Below are positions 23,161 through 36,480 of a DNA stretch of 64,000 nucleotides, in pieces (within the stretch, counting starts at the first letter, position 1; each line of letters starts with the position of its first letter). The stretch spans positions 7,206,310-7,270,309 of the forward strand of contig NC_044925.1 of assembly GCF_003576645.1 (NCBI RefSeq), in the 5' to 3' direction. This DNA is from Ipomoea triloba (Eukaryota > Streptophyta > Magnoliopsida > Solanales > Convolvulaceae). Both the position numbers and the translations under genes were made by a program. Under the pieces are notes generated by a model. It made no database searches, was not told the origin of the DNA, and was given only the letters and a program-made list of their open reading frames with translations.

Positions 23161-24665
23161 TAATTCAGAAAATTTCAGCTTGGCGCAGTCCGAAAGATTG
23201 AGCCGGTAAAAATAGTTCCCGAACTCTTTTTCACTTGAAATTTTTATGGTAGAACCCCAACTTATAGTAATTGATGTCCATAAAAATTTTTGGTCATTTT
23301 GATCCACGAATAAACACAGAAAATTCCATTTTTGCCCTTGGCAGTGTGCTGTCCAGAATTTCTCTCTCTGGACCAGTTTTGGAAAAAAATTCGAAAACCA
23401 TACTTATATTACTCCGATCATTATGAAATTTTATATGCGGGTTCTACACTTATTGAACTACATATCTGAGAAAAATGGAGTTAAAATACCTTACCAAATT
23501 TTCCCAATAAATCTCGGAAGTTACTGCCAGAATCTATCCTGATTTCCTTTCACTATTTTCACAAGTATAAGCCTATATGGGCATAAATACAACATATACA
23601 TGCATAAATTAGCTATGAACATGTATACAAAAATTACCAAAAATTCAAAGTGTGGTTTCTTGAGTCAACTAGTAGATCCACAAACTTAACACATAATTTT
23701 CACATAAAATTCCTAGTCACATAATTTACTAGCATTTGTTCACCTTCAAGTGACTAAACCAACTTAAGGGATTCCTTATCTCTCAAGAAGATTTTTAAAC
23801 CGTAGAAAGATGGTGATCTTCTCCTTCAAACTTTTCACCGAAGATCCTAAACAAAATCACCATAATAACCACATTTTCATGAACCTTTAGTTTACACTTA
23901 AGTTCTAGGAAGGATTTAACCAAACAAAGTCTAAAGTCTTACCTACACTTAGAACACTTGAGTTGAAGAAATGCTTGGGAGTTCTTGATCACAAGTGGAA
24001 GACTAAACTATTTTCTTTCTTCTCCTTCCTTATGCTATTTTCGAATTATGGAGTAGGAGAGAGAGGGGTGATGTTTAGTTTAGCTTGAGAATTAAGTAAC
24101 AAGTGCAACATTCCCATACCTATTATGACATGCCATTAATGATCCAACCAAGTGGTGATTATGATTGCCACTTGTCATCTCCCTATGGTGGCTCCTTGAA
24201 GAACAACATTTATTTTGCCAGTTTGGGGTTAAATCAGATGAAAGTTCGGATGATTATAGCTTAATTCGGGAAAATTCTAACACCAAAATTATCCTAAAAA
24301 TAATCCCGTCGATAATCACTAAAATTGAGAATTTTTCGGTATCTCGCGAAATATAGGTACAAGGTCCGTAACCATTTTACCCTTACAGTCCGTTTAATTT
24401 CCACTGACTAACTGAGTCGGAAGTTCACGCTTAATCGTATCATGCTTAATAATCCATTTCCTAGTGAAATTCGAACTGTATATACGTCCTTAAAAATTTT
24501 ACGGTTCGTGACCGGTACGTAGACCGCAGCTTTATTAATAATTAGCCTCACTTATAAAAAAAAATCATTCTGAAGTACCGAGAGATCACCTCATAAATAT
24601 TATAGCCTAAAAAAAATATTTTTCGAACCCTAACTTTGTCGGAAAAACCGAGGGGTTACATTTAC

Positions 24666-25410
24666 AAATTAAAAGAATTTAATTTTTAAATTTATATGGA
24701 TTAATGTAGTCCCTAGCTATATTACATATTTAGATAAATTTTTAAATATTTTTGAATTTTTAATTACGAGTATGAGTTTAGATATATTTTAAAATAATTT
24801 TTTAATAAGTAATCATTGTAGCAATTAACGTGTATAATTACACCAGTAATCACAACTCTATAAAAAATGTGTATATATTTTTATATTGCACAAAATACTA
24901 TAAATATAATATATGTCTACATAAATAGATAAAAAGAAAAATTGATACTTTTTTTATTATATAGATATTGATAAATATTTTATAATTTTTTCCTTGCATG
25001 AAAAATCATTCTTATTTTAAAAGTTTATATTGATATCTGAGTTTTGTTTCAGAATCTACTTTGGTAATATTTTAAACTTTGAGTAACACTTGTGTGAGAC
25101 CTCCTGTAGTGGGTTGGATCTTTGGCCTCGTTAATTAAAGATACGACCCGACTCACAAATTGAGATCATGAGACGGTCACACACAAGTTTTTGCCTTAAA
25201 CTTTTGTTTGTTATCATAAATAGTAATGGATGTCTAGAAACCATTTAGTTTTGTTTCTAAATATTTTCCAACCCATAAATGTAGCACAATCAAAACCTCT
25301 CTGGATCATCATTTAAATAATAGGTCCATTATAGATTTTGTGGTTCAATATTTGTAGATTTATGATATGTTTTTAACTAATTTATTGAAAGTTTTTTTTT
25401 TATAGTTCTA
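24666..25410. other. AT-rich flank holding a repeated ~130-bp segment
   Basis: No gene is seen. The segment 25205-25335 (TTTGTTTGTTATCATAAATA to AATAATAGGTCCAT) recurs at 32200-32336 on the far side of the Helitron block. Confidence 0.6.
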
Positions 25411-26599
25411 CTAGTATTTTCACCCGTGCGATGCACGGAATCGATTTGTTATAATATATTAAGAATATTTGGATCGATATATAATTATATAAATTATAAC
25501 ATCAAATATTATATAGTGCAATTGAAGATATGTTTTGGATCGATTATGTTTTCTGATGTTATCCTTGTTTGAATTTTAGCAAATAATTGCTTAATTAGTA
25601 ACTAATGTGTAGATGTACGCATGCAGTGCTGGAACTTTAGAGATTTTATATATCATTGTTTAGGATTTTTATAAATTGGGCAAATATTCTCGTTCTCTAG
25701 TAACTCAGTTATAGGAATCAATTGTCATTCTAACTCATATGTATGGAAAATATATTTTTGTGTAGATATATAACAATTTTTCCATCTTTGAAAAACACAT
25801 AATATCACCGGTTGTATTTACACATTATTGAAAACCTCTTTGTAGACAACATTGGTAGTAGCAACACAATCTTTTCCATCATTGTCTAGAACTAATTAAC
25901 ACTTTCAGGCTATCAGGATGGGTGACTCGGGAGAAAGCCATGTACAATTGACCGTGATTAAAAACTGGTTTTTTCAGCAATAACCAACATGAGTTAGTGT
26001 TCGGCCCTGGTTTTTGTTGATAGTCATGGCATATGCAAGAATCAATGGGAATTATTTATGCTGGAACTAGAAGGGCAATCTCGTATTAGAAAGAGTGAGA
26101 GACATTCGAGGGATAAGAACTTGGGTTCTTTCATGTGTCCCATTAACTATTCTTGCTTCAACAATGTGATCTGTCAATCTTGTGTTGATGAGTCGCGTAC
26201 TGTTATAAAGACCAAGAGAATGGTCTATCTTCTACAATAACATAACAGGTGCACCGACCTTTAATTAATGTCAATGAATGATTAAGAAAATCATACAATC
26301 TAAAACTATTTAAGAATTTAAGAGTGTGTACTTCTAATAGATTTTCATCGTCTGGTTATGCCTTACACAAAGAGTTATAACTTAAATATGTTCGTCCTTT
26401 TGCAATATTCATGTCGCATATGTACTGATTAATTTGATCAACGATATCTAAAGTCGGCGAGCGGATCACTGACCTTCCAGCTGCTACACATCAAGCGTGC
26501 CATACCTTGAGCTTGAAATTTTAAAAAATCACTTTTAATGTAATCAAAGCATTGAGTCATAATAATATTGACACTGAAATTTTAATTTTATAATCTACA
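25411..26599 (-). mobile_element. Helitron 3' part, first copy
   Basis: The plus strand reads CTAGTATTTTCACCCGTGCG at 25411 (reversed 3' end, hairpin CCCGTGCGATGCACGG) followed by the shared subterminal block. Degraded helicase C-terminal coding on the minus strand lies at about 25890-26500 and corresponds to 8150-8715. The copy ends at the single N at 26600, and most of it is repeated exactly from 26601. Confidence 0.85.
25890..26500 (-). pseudogene. Helitron helicase C-terminal relic
   Basis: Same region of the PIF1-like helicase as at 8150-8715 by nucleotide alignment, with more stops and frameshifts. Recognisable minus-strand stretches correspond to the VMLLRKIDHSLG and IPRTSLTLSDTRLPF blocks of the better-preserved copy. 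Confidence 0.7.
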
Positions 26600-26600
26600 N

Positions 26601-28223
26601 CATAAATAGATAAAAAGAAAAATTGATACTTTTTTTATTATATAGATATTGATAAATATTTTATAATTTTTTCCTTGCATGAAAAATCATTCTTATTTTA
26701 AAAGTTTATATTGATATCTGAGTTTTGTTTCAGAATCTACTTTGGTAATATTTTAAACTTTGAGTAACACTTGTGTGAGACCTCCTGTAGTGGGTTGGAT
26801 CTTTGGCCTCGTTAATTAAAGATACGACCCGACTCACAAATTGAGATCATGAGACGGTCACACACAAGTTTTTGCCTTAAACTTTTGTTTGTTATCATAA
26901 ATAGTAATGGATGTCTAGAAACCATTTAGTTTTGTTTCTAAATATTTTCCAACCCATAAATGTAGCACAATCAAAACCTCTCTGGATCATCATTTAAATA
27001 ATAGGTCCATTATAGATTTTGTGGTTCAATATTTGTAGATTTATGATATGTTTTTAACTAATTTATTGAAAGTTTTTTTTTTATAGTTCTACTAGTATTT
27101 TCACCCGTGCGATGCACGGAATCGATTTGTTATAATATATTAAGAATATTTGGATCGATATATAATTATATAAATTATAACATCAAATATTATATAGTGC
27201 AATTGAAGATATGTTTTGGATCGATTATGTTTTCTGATGTTATCCTTGTTTGAATTTTAGCAAATAATTGCTTAATTAGTAACTAATGTGTAGATGTACG
27301 CATGCAGTGCTGGAACTTTAGAGATTTTATATATCATTGTTTAGGATTTTTATAAATTGGGCAAATATTCTCGTTCTCTAGTAACTCAGTTATAGGAATC
27401 AATTGTCATTCTAACTCATATGTATGGAAAATATATTTTTGTGTAGATATATAACAATTTTTCCATCTTTGAAAAACACATAATATCACCGGTTGTATTT
27501 ACACATTATTGAAAACCTCTTTGTAGACAACATTGGTAGTAGCAACACAATCTTTTCCATCATTGTCTAGAACTAATTAACACTTTCAGGCTATCAGGAT
27601 GGGTGACTCGGGAGAAAGCCATGTACAATTGACCGTGATTAAAAACTGGTTTTTTCAGCAATAACCAACATGAGTTAGTGTTCGGCCCTGGTTTTTGTTG
27701 ATAGTCATGGCATATGCAAGAATCAATGGGAATTATTTATGCTGGAACTAGAAGGGCAATCTCGTATTAGAAAGAGTGAGAGACATTCGAGGGATAAGAA
27801 CTTGGGTTCTTTCATGTGTCCCATTAACTATTCTTGCTTCAACAATGTGATCTGTCAATCTTGTGTTGATGAGTCGCGTACTGTTATAAAGACCAAGAGA
27901 ATGGTCTATCTTCTACAATAACATAACAGGTGCACCGACCTTTAATTAATGTCAATGAATGATTAAGAAAATCATACAATCTAAAACTATTTAAGAATTT
28001 AAGAGTGTGTACTTCTAATAGATTTTCATCGTCTGGTTATGCCTTACACAAAGAGTTATAACTTAAATATGTTCGTCCTTTTGCAATATTCATGTCGCAT
28101 ATGTACTGATTAATTTGATCAACGATATCTAAAGTCGGCGAGCGGATCACTGACCTTCCAGCTGCTACACATCAAGCGTGCCATACCTTGAGCTTGAAAT
28201 TTTAAAAAATCACTTTTAATGTA
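26601..28223. repeat. Exact repeat of 24920-26542 between single N bases
   Basis: Offset 1681, no differences seen, bounded by N at 26600 and 28224. It includes a second copy of the Helitron 3' end at 27092 and the helicase relic at about 27570-28180. Most simply an assembly duplication. Confidence 0.9.
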
Positions 28224-28224
28224 N

Positions 28225-28639
28225 GGTTCTTTCATGTGTCCCATTAACTATTCTTGCTTCAACAATGTGATCTGTCAATCTTGTGTTGATGAGTCGCGTA
28301 CTGTTATAAAGACCAAGAGAATAGTCTATCTTCTGCAATAACATAACAGGTGCACTGACCTTTAATTAATGTCAATGATTAAGAAAATCATACAATCTCA
28401 AACTATTTAAGAATTTAAGAGTGTGTACTTCTAATAAATTTTCACCGTCTGGTTATGCCTTACAGAAAGAGTTACAACTTAAATATGTTCGTCCTTTTGC
28501 AATATTAATGTCGCACATGTACTGATTAATTTGATCAACGATATCTAAAGTCGGCGAGCGGATCACTGACTTTCCAGCTGCGACACATCAAGCGTGTCAT
28601 ACCTTGAGCTTGAAATTTTAAAAAATCACTTTTAATGTA
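28225..28639. repeat. Diverged partial Helitron copy between two N bases
   Basis: Matches 26124-26542 with several substitutions and a short deletion, so it is a related but distinct copy (paralogue or other haplotype) placed between N at 28224 and 28640. Confidence 0.8.
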
Positions 28640-29129
28640 NTAAAGTCGGCGAGCGGATCACTGACCTTCCAGCTGCTACACATCAAGCGTGCCATACCTT
28701 GAGCTTGAAATTTTAAAAAATCACTTTTAATGTAATCAAAGCATTGAGTCATAATAATATTGACACTGAAATTTTAATTTTATAATCTACATGTAATAAT
28801 ATTGACACTGAAATTTTAATTTTATAATCTACATGTATATATATTCTGTGGTTTTTACAATAAAATTAGTTTTGATAGTCAAACTGTAAAATATATTGAT
28901 TTTACCAATCACTAAATTTCAAAATGTTTCAGATTACCAGATATATATAAGTAAAACTCACATCTAAAGCCTAAAATTTTTTGTCAATATTTCATACATA
29001 GAGGTTCTCTCTCGCGCGCAGGAGGGGTGCAAATCAAATCCCAAAATTAACTTGAAAAGGCTTGACTCGTGTGCGTCGACACCTGCAAGCACGAATGTCG
29101 TTCAGAAAATTGGTTAGCCTTGCGGGTTG

Positions 29130-30333
29130 AGTTATGCCGCTTGTTAGGAATAGTATTACCATATTTTACAATATTACACAAACCTTAATAGTATAGGAGT
29201 ATTTTTTGTGGGAAGTTAAAGTTGAGGATATTGATTTTATTAATAGTATAGATTGCATTGCAAGGAAATATATGTATTGTATTATTACTATTAGTAATTT
29301 TAATCTAGAATTGTATTACGAATAGAAACGTAGGTAAGAATATATTTCATTAGGAATGGCATTACCACATTTTAATGTACATTTGTATTACAAATAGGAA
29401 TTGTATTACTATATTTTACAATATTACGCAAACATTAATAGTATAAGAGTGTTTTGGGCAGAAAGTTAAAGTTGAGGATATTATTTTTATTAATAGTATA
29501 GATTGCATTGCAGGAAAATATATGTACTGTATTATTATGATTAGTAATTTTAATCTAGAATTGTATTACAAATAGAAAATGTAGGGAAAAATATATTTTA
29601 TTAGGAATTGTATTACCACATTTTAATGTACAATTGTGTTACGAATAGGAATTGTATTACTATATTTTACAATATTACACAAACCTTAATTGTATAGGAG
29701 TGTTTTGGGAGGGAAGTTAAAGTTGAAGATATTGTTTTTATTAATAGTATAGATTGCATTGAATGGGAATATATGTAATGTATTATTACTATTAGTAATT
29801 TTAATTTAGAATTGTATTACGAATAGGAATATAGGGAATAATATATTTTATTAGGAATTGTATTACCACATTTTAATGTTCAATTGTATTATGAATAGGA
29901 ATTGTATTACTATATTTTACAATATTACGCAAACCTTAATAATAGTATAGGAGTGTTTTGGACAGGAAGTTAAAGTTGAAGATATTGTTTTTATTAATAG
30001 TATAGATTGCATTGCAGAGAAATATATGTACTGTATTATTACGATTAGTAATTTTAATCTTGAATTGTATTACGAATAGGAACGTAGGGAAGAATATATT
30101 TTATTAGGAATTGTATTACCATATTTCAATGTACAATTGTATTACGAATAGGAATTGTATTACCATATTTTACAATATTATGCAATCCTTAATAGTATAG
30201 AAGTGTTTTGGGCGGGAAGTTAAATTTAAGGATATTGTTTTTATTAATAGTATAGATTATCTCTTATTATTCTTCATTTTTAAATTGATAGATCTCGAGA
30301 TGATACATTATTCTTAAATATGTAAATTTCAAT
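29130..30333 (-). repeat. Tandem array of Helitron 5' ends, about five units of ~245 bp
   Basis: Each unit on the minus strand starts TCTATACTATTAATAAAA, the canonical Helitron 5' end, and continues with CTTTAACTTCCC and a series of AATTGTATTAC-type repeats. On the plus strand the ends lie near 29250, 29500, 29755, 30005 and 30260. All are head to tail in the same orientation. Confidence 0.88.
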
Positions 30334-30334
30334 N

Positions 30335-31877
30335 TCATAATAATATTGACACTGAAATTTTAATTTTATAATCTACATGTATATATATTCTGTGGTTTTT
30401 ACAATAAAATTAGTTTTGATAGTCAAACTGTAAAATATATTGATTTTACCAATCACTAAATTTCAAAATGTTTCAGATTACCAGATATATATAAGTAAAA
30501 CTCACATCTAAAGCCTAAAATTTTTTGTCAATATTTCATACATAGAGGTTCTCTCTCGCGCGCAGGAGGGGTGCAAATCAAATCCCAAAATTAACTTGAA
30601 AAGGCTTGACTCGTGTGCGTCGACACCTGCAAGCACGAATGTCGTTCAGAAAATTGGTTAGCCTTGCGGGTTGAGTTATGCCGCTTGTTAGGAATAGTAT
30701 TACCATATTTTACAATATTACACAAACCTTAATAGTATAGGAGTATTTTTTGTGGGAAGTTAAAGTTGAGGATATTGATTTTATTAATAGTATAGATTGC
30801 ATTGCAAGGAAATATATGTATTGTATTATTACTATTAGTAATTTTAATCTAGAATTGTATTACGAATAGAAACGTAGGTAAGAATATATTTCATTAGGAA
30901 TGGCATTACCACATTTTAATGTACATTTGTATTACAAATAGGAATTGTATTACTATATTTTACAATATTACGCAAACATTAATAGTATAAGAGTGTTTTG
31001 GGCAGAAAGTTAAAGTTGAGGATATTATTTTTATTAATAGTATAGATTGCATTGCAGGAAAATATATGTACTGTATTATTATGATTAGTAATTTTAATCT
31101 AGAATTGTATTACAAATAGAAAATGTAGGGAAAAATATATTTTATTAGGAATTGTATTACCACATTTTAATGTACAATTGTGTTACGAATAGGAATTGTA
31201 TTACTATATTTTACAATATTACACAAACCTTAATTGTATAGGAGTGTTTTGGGAGGGAAGTTAAAGTTGAAGATATTGTTTTTATTAATAGTATAGATTG
31301 CATTGAATGGGAATATATGTAATGTATTATTACTATTAGTAATTTTAATTTAGAATTGTATTACGAATAGGAATATAGGGAATAATATATTTTATTAGGA
31401 ATTGTATTACCACATTTTAATGTTCAATTGTATTATGAATAGGAATTGTATTACTATATTTTACAATATTACGCAAACCTTAATAATAGTATAGGAGTGT
31501 TTTGGACAGGAAGTTAAAGTTGAAGATATTGTTTTTATTAATAGTATAGATTGCATTGCAGAGAAATATATGTACTGTATTATTACGATTAGTAATTTTA
31601 ATCTTGAATTGTATTACGAATAGGAACGTAGGGAAGAATATATTTTATTAGGAATTGTATTACCATATTTCAATGTACAATTGTATTACGAATAGGAATT
31701 GTATTACCATATTTTACAATATTATGCAATCCTTAATAGTATAGAAGTGTTTTGGGCGGGAAGTTAAATTTAAGGATATTGTTTTTATTAATAGTATAGA
31801 TTATCTCTTATTATTCTTCATTTTTAAATTGATAGATCTCGAGATGATACATTATTCTTAAATATGTAAATTTCAAT
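30335..31877. repeat. Exact repeat of 28791-30333 after a single N
   Basis: Offset 1544, no differences seen, starting at the N at 30334. It contains a second copy of the five-unit Helitron 5'-end array, with the last unit ending at 31800. Probably an uncollapsed contig overlap. Confidence 0.9.
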
Positions 31878-32400
31878 TAGTTTAATAACATTATATTTAC
31901 ATGTGCGACATTTACCCAATAACATTATTTTTTTCAAACTCTGCAAATGTAAGTTAGTTCAATTAGTTCTTTCTTCAGTTATGTTATTAATGTAAATTAA
32001 TTTGTTTTGAGCTCATAATATTTAAATAATAACTACTGAGTATTATTTTAGATTTGTAAATTTTTATGATTTATGGTATTTTATAAAATTTGTTACAACA
32101 TTTGTAGTATAAAATTTTTAAATTAATGCAATAATACTTAAATTTGTTATTAGTAGAATGTTAAAATCATAATAATGATATATTTTACCTTTCACATTTT
32201 TGTTTGTTATCATAAATAGTACGGAGTAATAGATGTCTAGAAACCATTTAGTTTTGTTTCTAAATATTTTCTAACCCATAAATGTAGCACAATCAAAATC
32301 TCTCTGGATCATCATTTAAATAATAGGTCCATAATTAGGAACATGCTTTATATTCCATAAACTAAGAACTAGCCAATGCTTCCAATTTGTCTTCCCTTGA
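31878..32400. other. AT-rich flank with a copy of the 25205-25335 segment
   Basis: No gene is seen. 32200-32336 repeats the ~130-bp segment found left of the Helitron block, with an extra short insertion (ACGGAGTA) near 32221. Confidence 0.6.
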
Positions 32401-34239
32401 GATCGACATAACCCGGGGGGAAACCCCAATCATCTTTGACTTTACCGTACACAAAATGTATGTGTAAATCACAAAGCAAAGTGTACGCAAAAATAATAAG
32501 TAGAGAGAGAATTTTTATAGTGGTTCGAAGGTGGTGTAATCCTTCTAACTCTACTCTACTCTACTCCTAACCCCAGGAGGAATTCATTATATTCAATCAC
32601 CCAGATACAATAATGAAACAACCAAGTGCTAGTGCACCAACTCAACACTTCTACAACATGAGTGCTTCGCACAAAGCCTACGCTCCCTAGGGTTTTCACA
32701 AGTTCTTCTTGTTACTCTTCCCTCTATCTACACTAGTAGAGAATTATGTTTATAAGAAAATACAATTTCCTTTTCTCTCTAACTCTTAGACACTTTGAGA
32801 TTAGTCTCTTTCTAGATATTTTCTATGAATAATTTTTTACTTTTAAGATTTTTGCTTTGATGCTCTAAGATAAACTTTGCTCTTTGTATACTTCGTATGT
32901 AAGCTCTTGTTTCCCCCTTTTTGTCTCACTTTGCTTTTGCCTTTGCTCTTCAAGTTTTCATGCCTTTTATAGATGATCAAATGTATCCGTAGGAATAAGG
33001 TAATTTGATTTTTGAAATCTTAGAAGTTGTAGCCTGATATGATAAGTTGAAAAATTGATCGTCTCTTTTGGCTTCGGTTGCAACTTGATTCTAACATGTT
33101 GAAATTTCTTCTTGCAACTTGGTCTGTGTCTTCAGGTTTTATTCAATTTGTAGATCTTTCTAGATTTGGCATGCACTCTTCTTGGAAATTTCATAGAAAT
33201 ATTTTAATGTAGATGGTATTTTTCGAAATATACCTTTTGCATTTTTCTTCAATGTTGGTCACATGTATCTTGATGTGTTTTGATCCTTGAATCCTTCTTG
33301 TTGATCTTCAAGACGTGTGAGTTCCTGTGGTTAGATATTGATTGATCTTCATGTCTTTAATTTTGAAATTAAACACTTCTTTAATTTCTATCACTTCAAT
33401 CCTTTGTGGGGTCTCCTTTGCTTCCAAGTGAGTTTGCTTGTCTTGTTACAATTTTTAATTTGCTCTAAAGTATACTACTTGGTATGCTACAATTTGTGTT
33501 AATTGGTCATGCCTTGAGTCTTCTACAAACTCTTCTACTTGAGGTCTTCTACCTCCCCTTCTATCTCCTCTTCCACCTTCTCTTGTACTCCTTTTTTTAC
33601 TTCAAAAATTTCTCCAATAATTTTAATGGCGTCTTCTATCAACTCTTCTACCAAATCTCCTTGTATTAATGCTTCTTCTTTGATAAACAATTGAGTAGAA
33701 ACTTGAATAATCAAATTGATTTTACTTAGCTTATTTTACCTCTTCTATCAACTCTTCTATCTCTTCTCTACTACCTTTGCTACCACTTCTTCTACTCCTT
33801 GAGATGTTGCTGGGACGGTTCATACAATGAACCTTTTTCCATTGTTATCACATCTTCTACCTCCTCTTCTACTCAAGCTCTTCTATCATCTTTGCTACCT
33901 TATCTTCTACCAACTTAAATTGTTGTTGATAAGATTCGAGCACATGAGAGCTTTTGAGTTCCTTTGTTACCACCTTATCTACTCAAGCTCTTCTACCTCC
34001 TTTGTTATCCATTAAATTATCTTTACCAAGGGTTGAACCATGCACTACTTGTAGCTTTCTTTCCACCCTTCGCTACAAGGAATAGCAAAGTGACAAAGCA
34101 AGGAACATGGATCGAAACTCATTAGAAACAATTTACTCAAGTAGCACACTTGGTAGCAAGACCTTCTATCATCTCTTCTACTAAAATAACTTCTTCAGTA
34201 AATTACTTGAGCTAGGATTCGAACACTAGACATCCATGC

Positions 34240-34873
34240 TAGGGATGGCAATGGGGCGGTGCGAGGCCGGGGAATGGGGTCCTCGAAATCCCTCCCTATT
34301 CCCCGGCTCCCTGCGGGGATTTTTCGGGGACGGGGAATTCCCATGGGGATTTTTTTGAATTATGTCAATTTAAAAAAAAAAACTAATATTATGAAAAAAA
34401 AAACTAAGCCTTCAATCCTTAAACAAAGTTCAAATTCAACATATATAGATTAATAAAATTAAAATATCCAAACTCTAAAATTACTACAAATATCCAAAGT
34501 TTCAAACTTTCAAACAAAAATACATAATCATAAAATGTCTAAACACTTTAAATTGTTTCAAACTCCTTCAAAGTCCAAATATAAGTGCATAACAAAACAA
34601 ATGAACTTCTAGGGTTTTAACTTTTAATTTCTTATATACTTTGTATATATATAATACATAATATAATATAATAATATACGGGGAAACGGGGACGGGGCGG
34701 GGAGCGGGGTTGGGGTCGGGGGGAGGAATACCCTCCTCGTCCTCGTCCCCGGCGAGGAATGAGGAATTTCTCCCCATCCCCGCCCCCGTCCCCCAGAATA
34801 ATTCCCCGAACTCACCCCCGTCGAGGCGGGGATCGGTTTTCCCCGTCGGGGGCGGGTTGAATTGCCATCCCTA
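34240..34873. mobile_element. Non-autonomous hAT element with 8-bp target duplication
   Basis: Ends TAGGGATGGCAATGGGGCGG and GAATTGCCATCCCTA are inverted and flanked by identical ATCCATGC (34232-34239 and 34874-34881). Subterminal regions are very GC-rich (GGGGCGGGG, CCCCGTC) against an AT-rich core. No transposase. Confidence 0.94.
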
Positions 34874-34954
34874 ATCCATGCTATCACTTCTTCTTTGAGA
34901 TCTTCACTTTCTTTGCTACTCAAATTAATTTTCCATAGTTGAGATTGGAACTCT

Positions 34955-35932
34955 GGTTTGTTTACTAACGGAAAACTGTTTTCTGTTTTCAAATTTTTTA
35001 GTTTTCATTCTATGTTTTCCATTCTCTATTTTTTGTTTAGAAAACTTATTTACTAACACTTATTTTTTCAAAAATTTTTTTTAGATTAACGTTATAAAAT
35101 TAATATAAGTTTAATTGTGAGTGATTTTTAGACCTTATATTTAAAACATTTTAAAATATATTTGGTTTAATAAATAGAATAAATATAATTTTCACTTTTA
35201 AGTCCAATATATGTAAAATTTTTACATTTGATATCCAAACCAAATTTAATTTTGTATATAACATAACTAATAACCTATTAAGTTCACATAAAATTTAGTT
35301 TAAATAATATTAACATTTTTTGAGCTAATATTTAAAATATTTTTGGATATATTCATTTGAATGACATGTATATAATATATAATTTTTATTTTGAATTCTA
35401 ATATAATAATATATGTTGAATTTTGATATCCGATATCTGGACCAAACTTGTATCCAATATAACATAATTAAAAATATCCGAACAAATAATCAATTGAGTT
35501 CAATCAAAATATAAAACGTGGTATTGATTTCAATTTTTAATTTTGATAATGTGAATGATGTATAATTTTAAGCATAAGCAAATAAGTTATGTTTAAATAA
35601 GTAATGCAAGTATAAAAGATAAAAGATGATGATAAGTAAAAGAAGATGATAATGAATGTAATCATAATAATGAATAAATATGTAAGTAGATAATGGTGAG
35701 AATGTGGTTATAGTGACATATAGTCTAATAGATGATAGATGATTCTATTTTCCATTTAGAAAACAGTTTTTTTAAGAGTGTTTCAGTTTTCTAGAAAACT
35801 AAAAAATTGTTTCCTATTTTCAAAATGGAAAAATGTGCTAGTAAACATGTTTTCTATTTTCTATTCTCCAATTTTCTAAATTTCCAGAAAACTGGAGAAA
35901 ATTTCCAGTTAGTAAACGGATCACTTCTTAAA
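34955..35932. mobile_element. MITE-like element with inverted GTTTACTAAC ends
   Basis: The left part GTTTGTTTACTAACGGAAAA and the inverted right part GATCCGTTTACTAACTGGAA form rough terminal inverted repeats about 970 bp apart, with further GAAAAC/GTTTTC palindromic text inside each end. No convincing target duplication was found. AT-rich interior, no coding. Confidence 0.55.
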
Positions 35933-36055
35933 GTGATATTCTCCTACATCTGTTGCTATCAACCTTGCTACTTGAATAAATTTTTTATTGTAGGATTCGA
36001 ACACAAGTCTTCCAATTGTGTCACCGCTCTTTCTACTTGAGTTTGACTTGATGAG

Positions 36056-36184
36056 TGTTTAGGGAAAACCAATGAATTGTATTCATAATAGAATCACTAG
36101 ATGTTAAACGATAGAATACAATTATACATAAACCATAATAGAAATAGAGATATACAAGGACACAATCTATAGAGTCCTAATACA
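36056..36184 (-). repeat. 3' LTR of the copia element
   Basis: On the plus strand it runs from TGTTTAGGGAAAACC to TCCTAATACA and repeats the 40823-40924 text. At ~129 bp the LTR is short. The polypurine tract is next to it at about 36185-36196. Confidence 0.8.
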
Positions 36185-36480
36185 CCCCCTCAAACACAAG
36201 TTGAGAGGCAACAACATTGAGCTTGGTACGCAGAACTCCAAACCGAGTTGCAGCTAGCGGTTTGGTGAAAATATCAGCAACCTAGTCTTTGGTAGAAATA
36301 AAATTAACCTACAAAATCATCAGATGCCACTTTGTCACGGATAAAGTGATAGTCAACTTCCACGTGCTTGGTTCTGGTATGAAACATCGGGTTAGCACAC
36401 AGGTATGTAGCTCCTAAATTGTCACACCACAACTGAGGAGTTGCCGAATGCAGACCGAGCTCTCATAGCAAGGAGATAAT

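Larger units (their letters stand above)
21387..24660. mobile_element. TG...CA element with 5-bp target duplication (solo LTR candidate)
   Basis: It starts TGTAACACCCCAATTTTC and ends ACCGAGGGGTTACA, flanked on both sides by TTTAC (21382-21386 and 24661-24665). TG...CA ends and a 5-bp duplication fit an LTR. TGTAACACCCC starts are common in plant Ty3/gypsy-like LTRs. No gag-pol is seen, so a solo LTR or a non-coding LTR element is likely. It contains a 60-bp minisatellite and 289 N. Confidence 0.7.
27092..31800 (-). mobile_element. Helitron with both termini (as assembled)
   Basis: The 3' end is CTAG at 27092 on the plus strand. The 5' end is the reverse complement of ATTAATAGTATAGA ending at 31800, giving TCTATACTATTAAT on the minus strand. 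Flanks are A before TC and T after CTAG, the expected AT target. It holds helicase relics near its 3' end and a tandem array near its 5' end. Internal N bases at 28224, 28640 and 30334 and exact duplications mean the true length is uncertain. Confidence 0.75.
32400..36055. repeat. Pyrimidine-rich CTTCTACC repeat region with nested elements
   Basis: From about 33480 to 34230, and again on both sides of the nested elements, the plus strand is dominated by degenerate TCTTCTACC/TCTTCTATC text; translated frames give only Leu/Phe/Tyr-rich noise. The part 32440-32720 (AGAGAGAATTTTTATAGTGG, then CTCTACTCTACTCTACTC) resembles non-coding LTR-type repeats of plants. The origin is not recognised. Confidence 0.5.

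Noticed and set aside
22828..23307. 159-codon frame across the N gap
   Set aside because: Most of it is undetermined bases; it has no meaning as a protein.
26058..27921. Plus-strand 60-codon frame repeated at 26058 and 27739
   Set aside because: It is the antisense of the helicase C-terminal relic.
33484..34015. Leu/Phe-rich membrane protein frames
   Set aside because: They come from degenerate CTTCTACC pyrimidine repeats; no start context, splice sites or family match.
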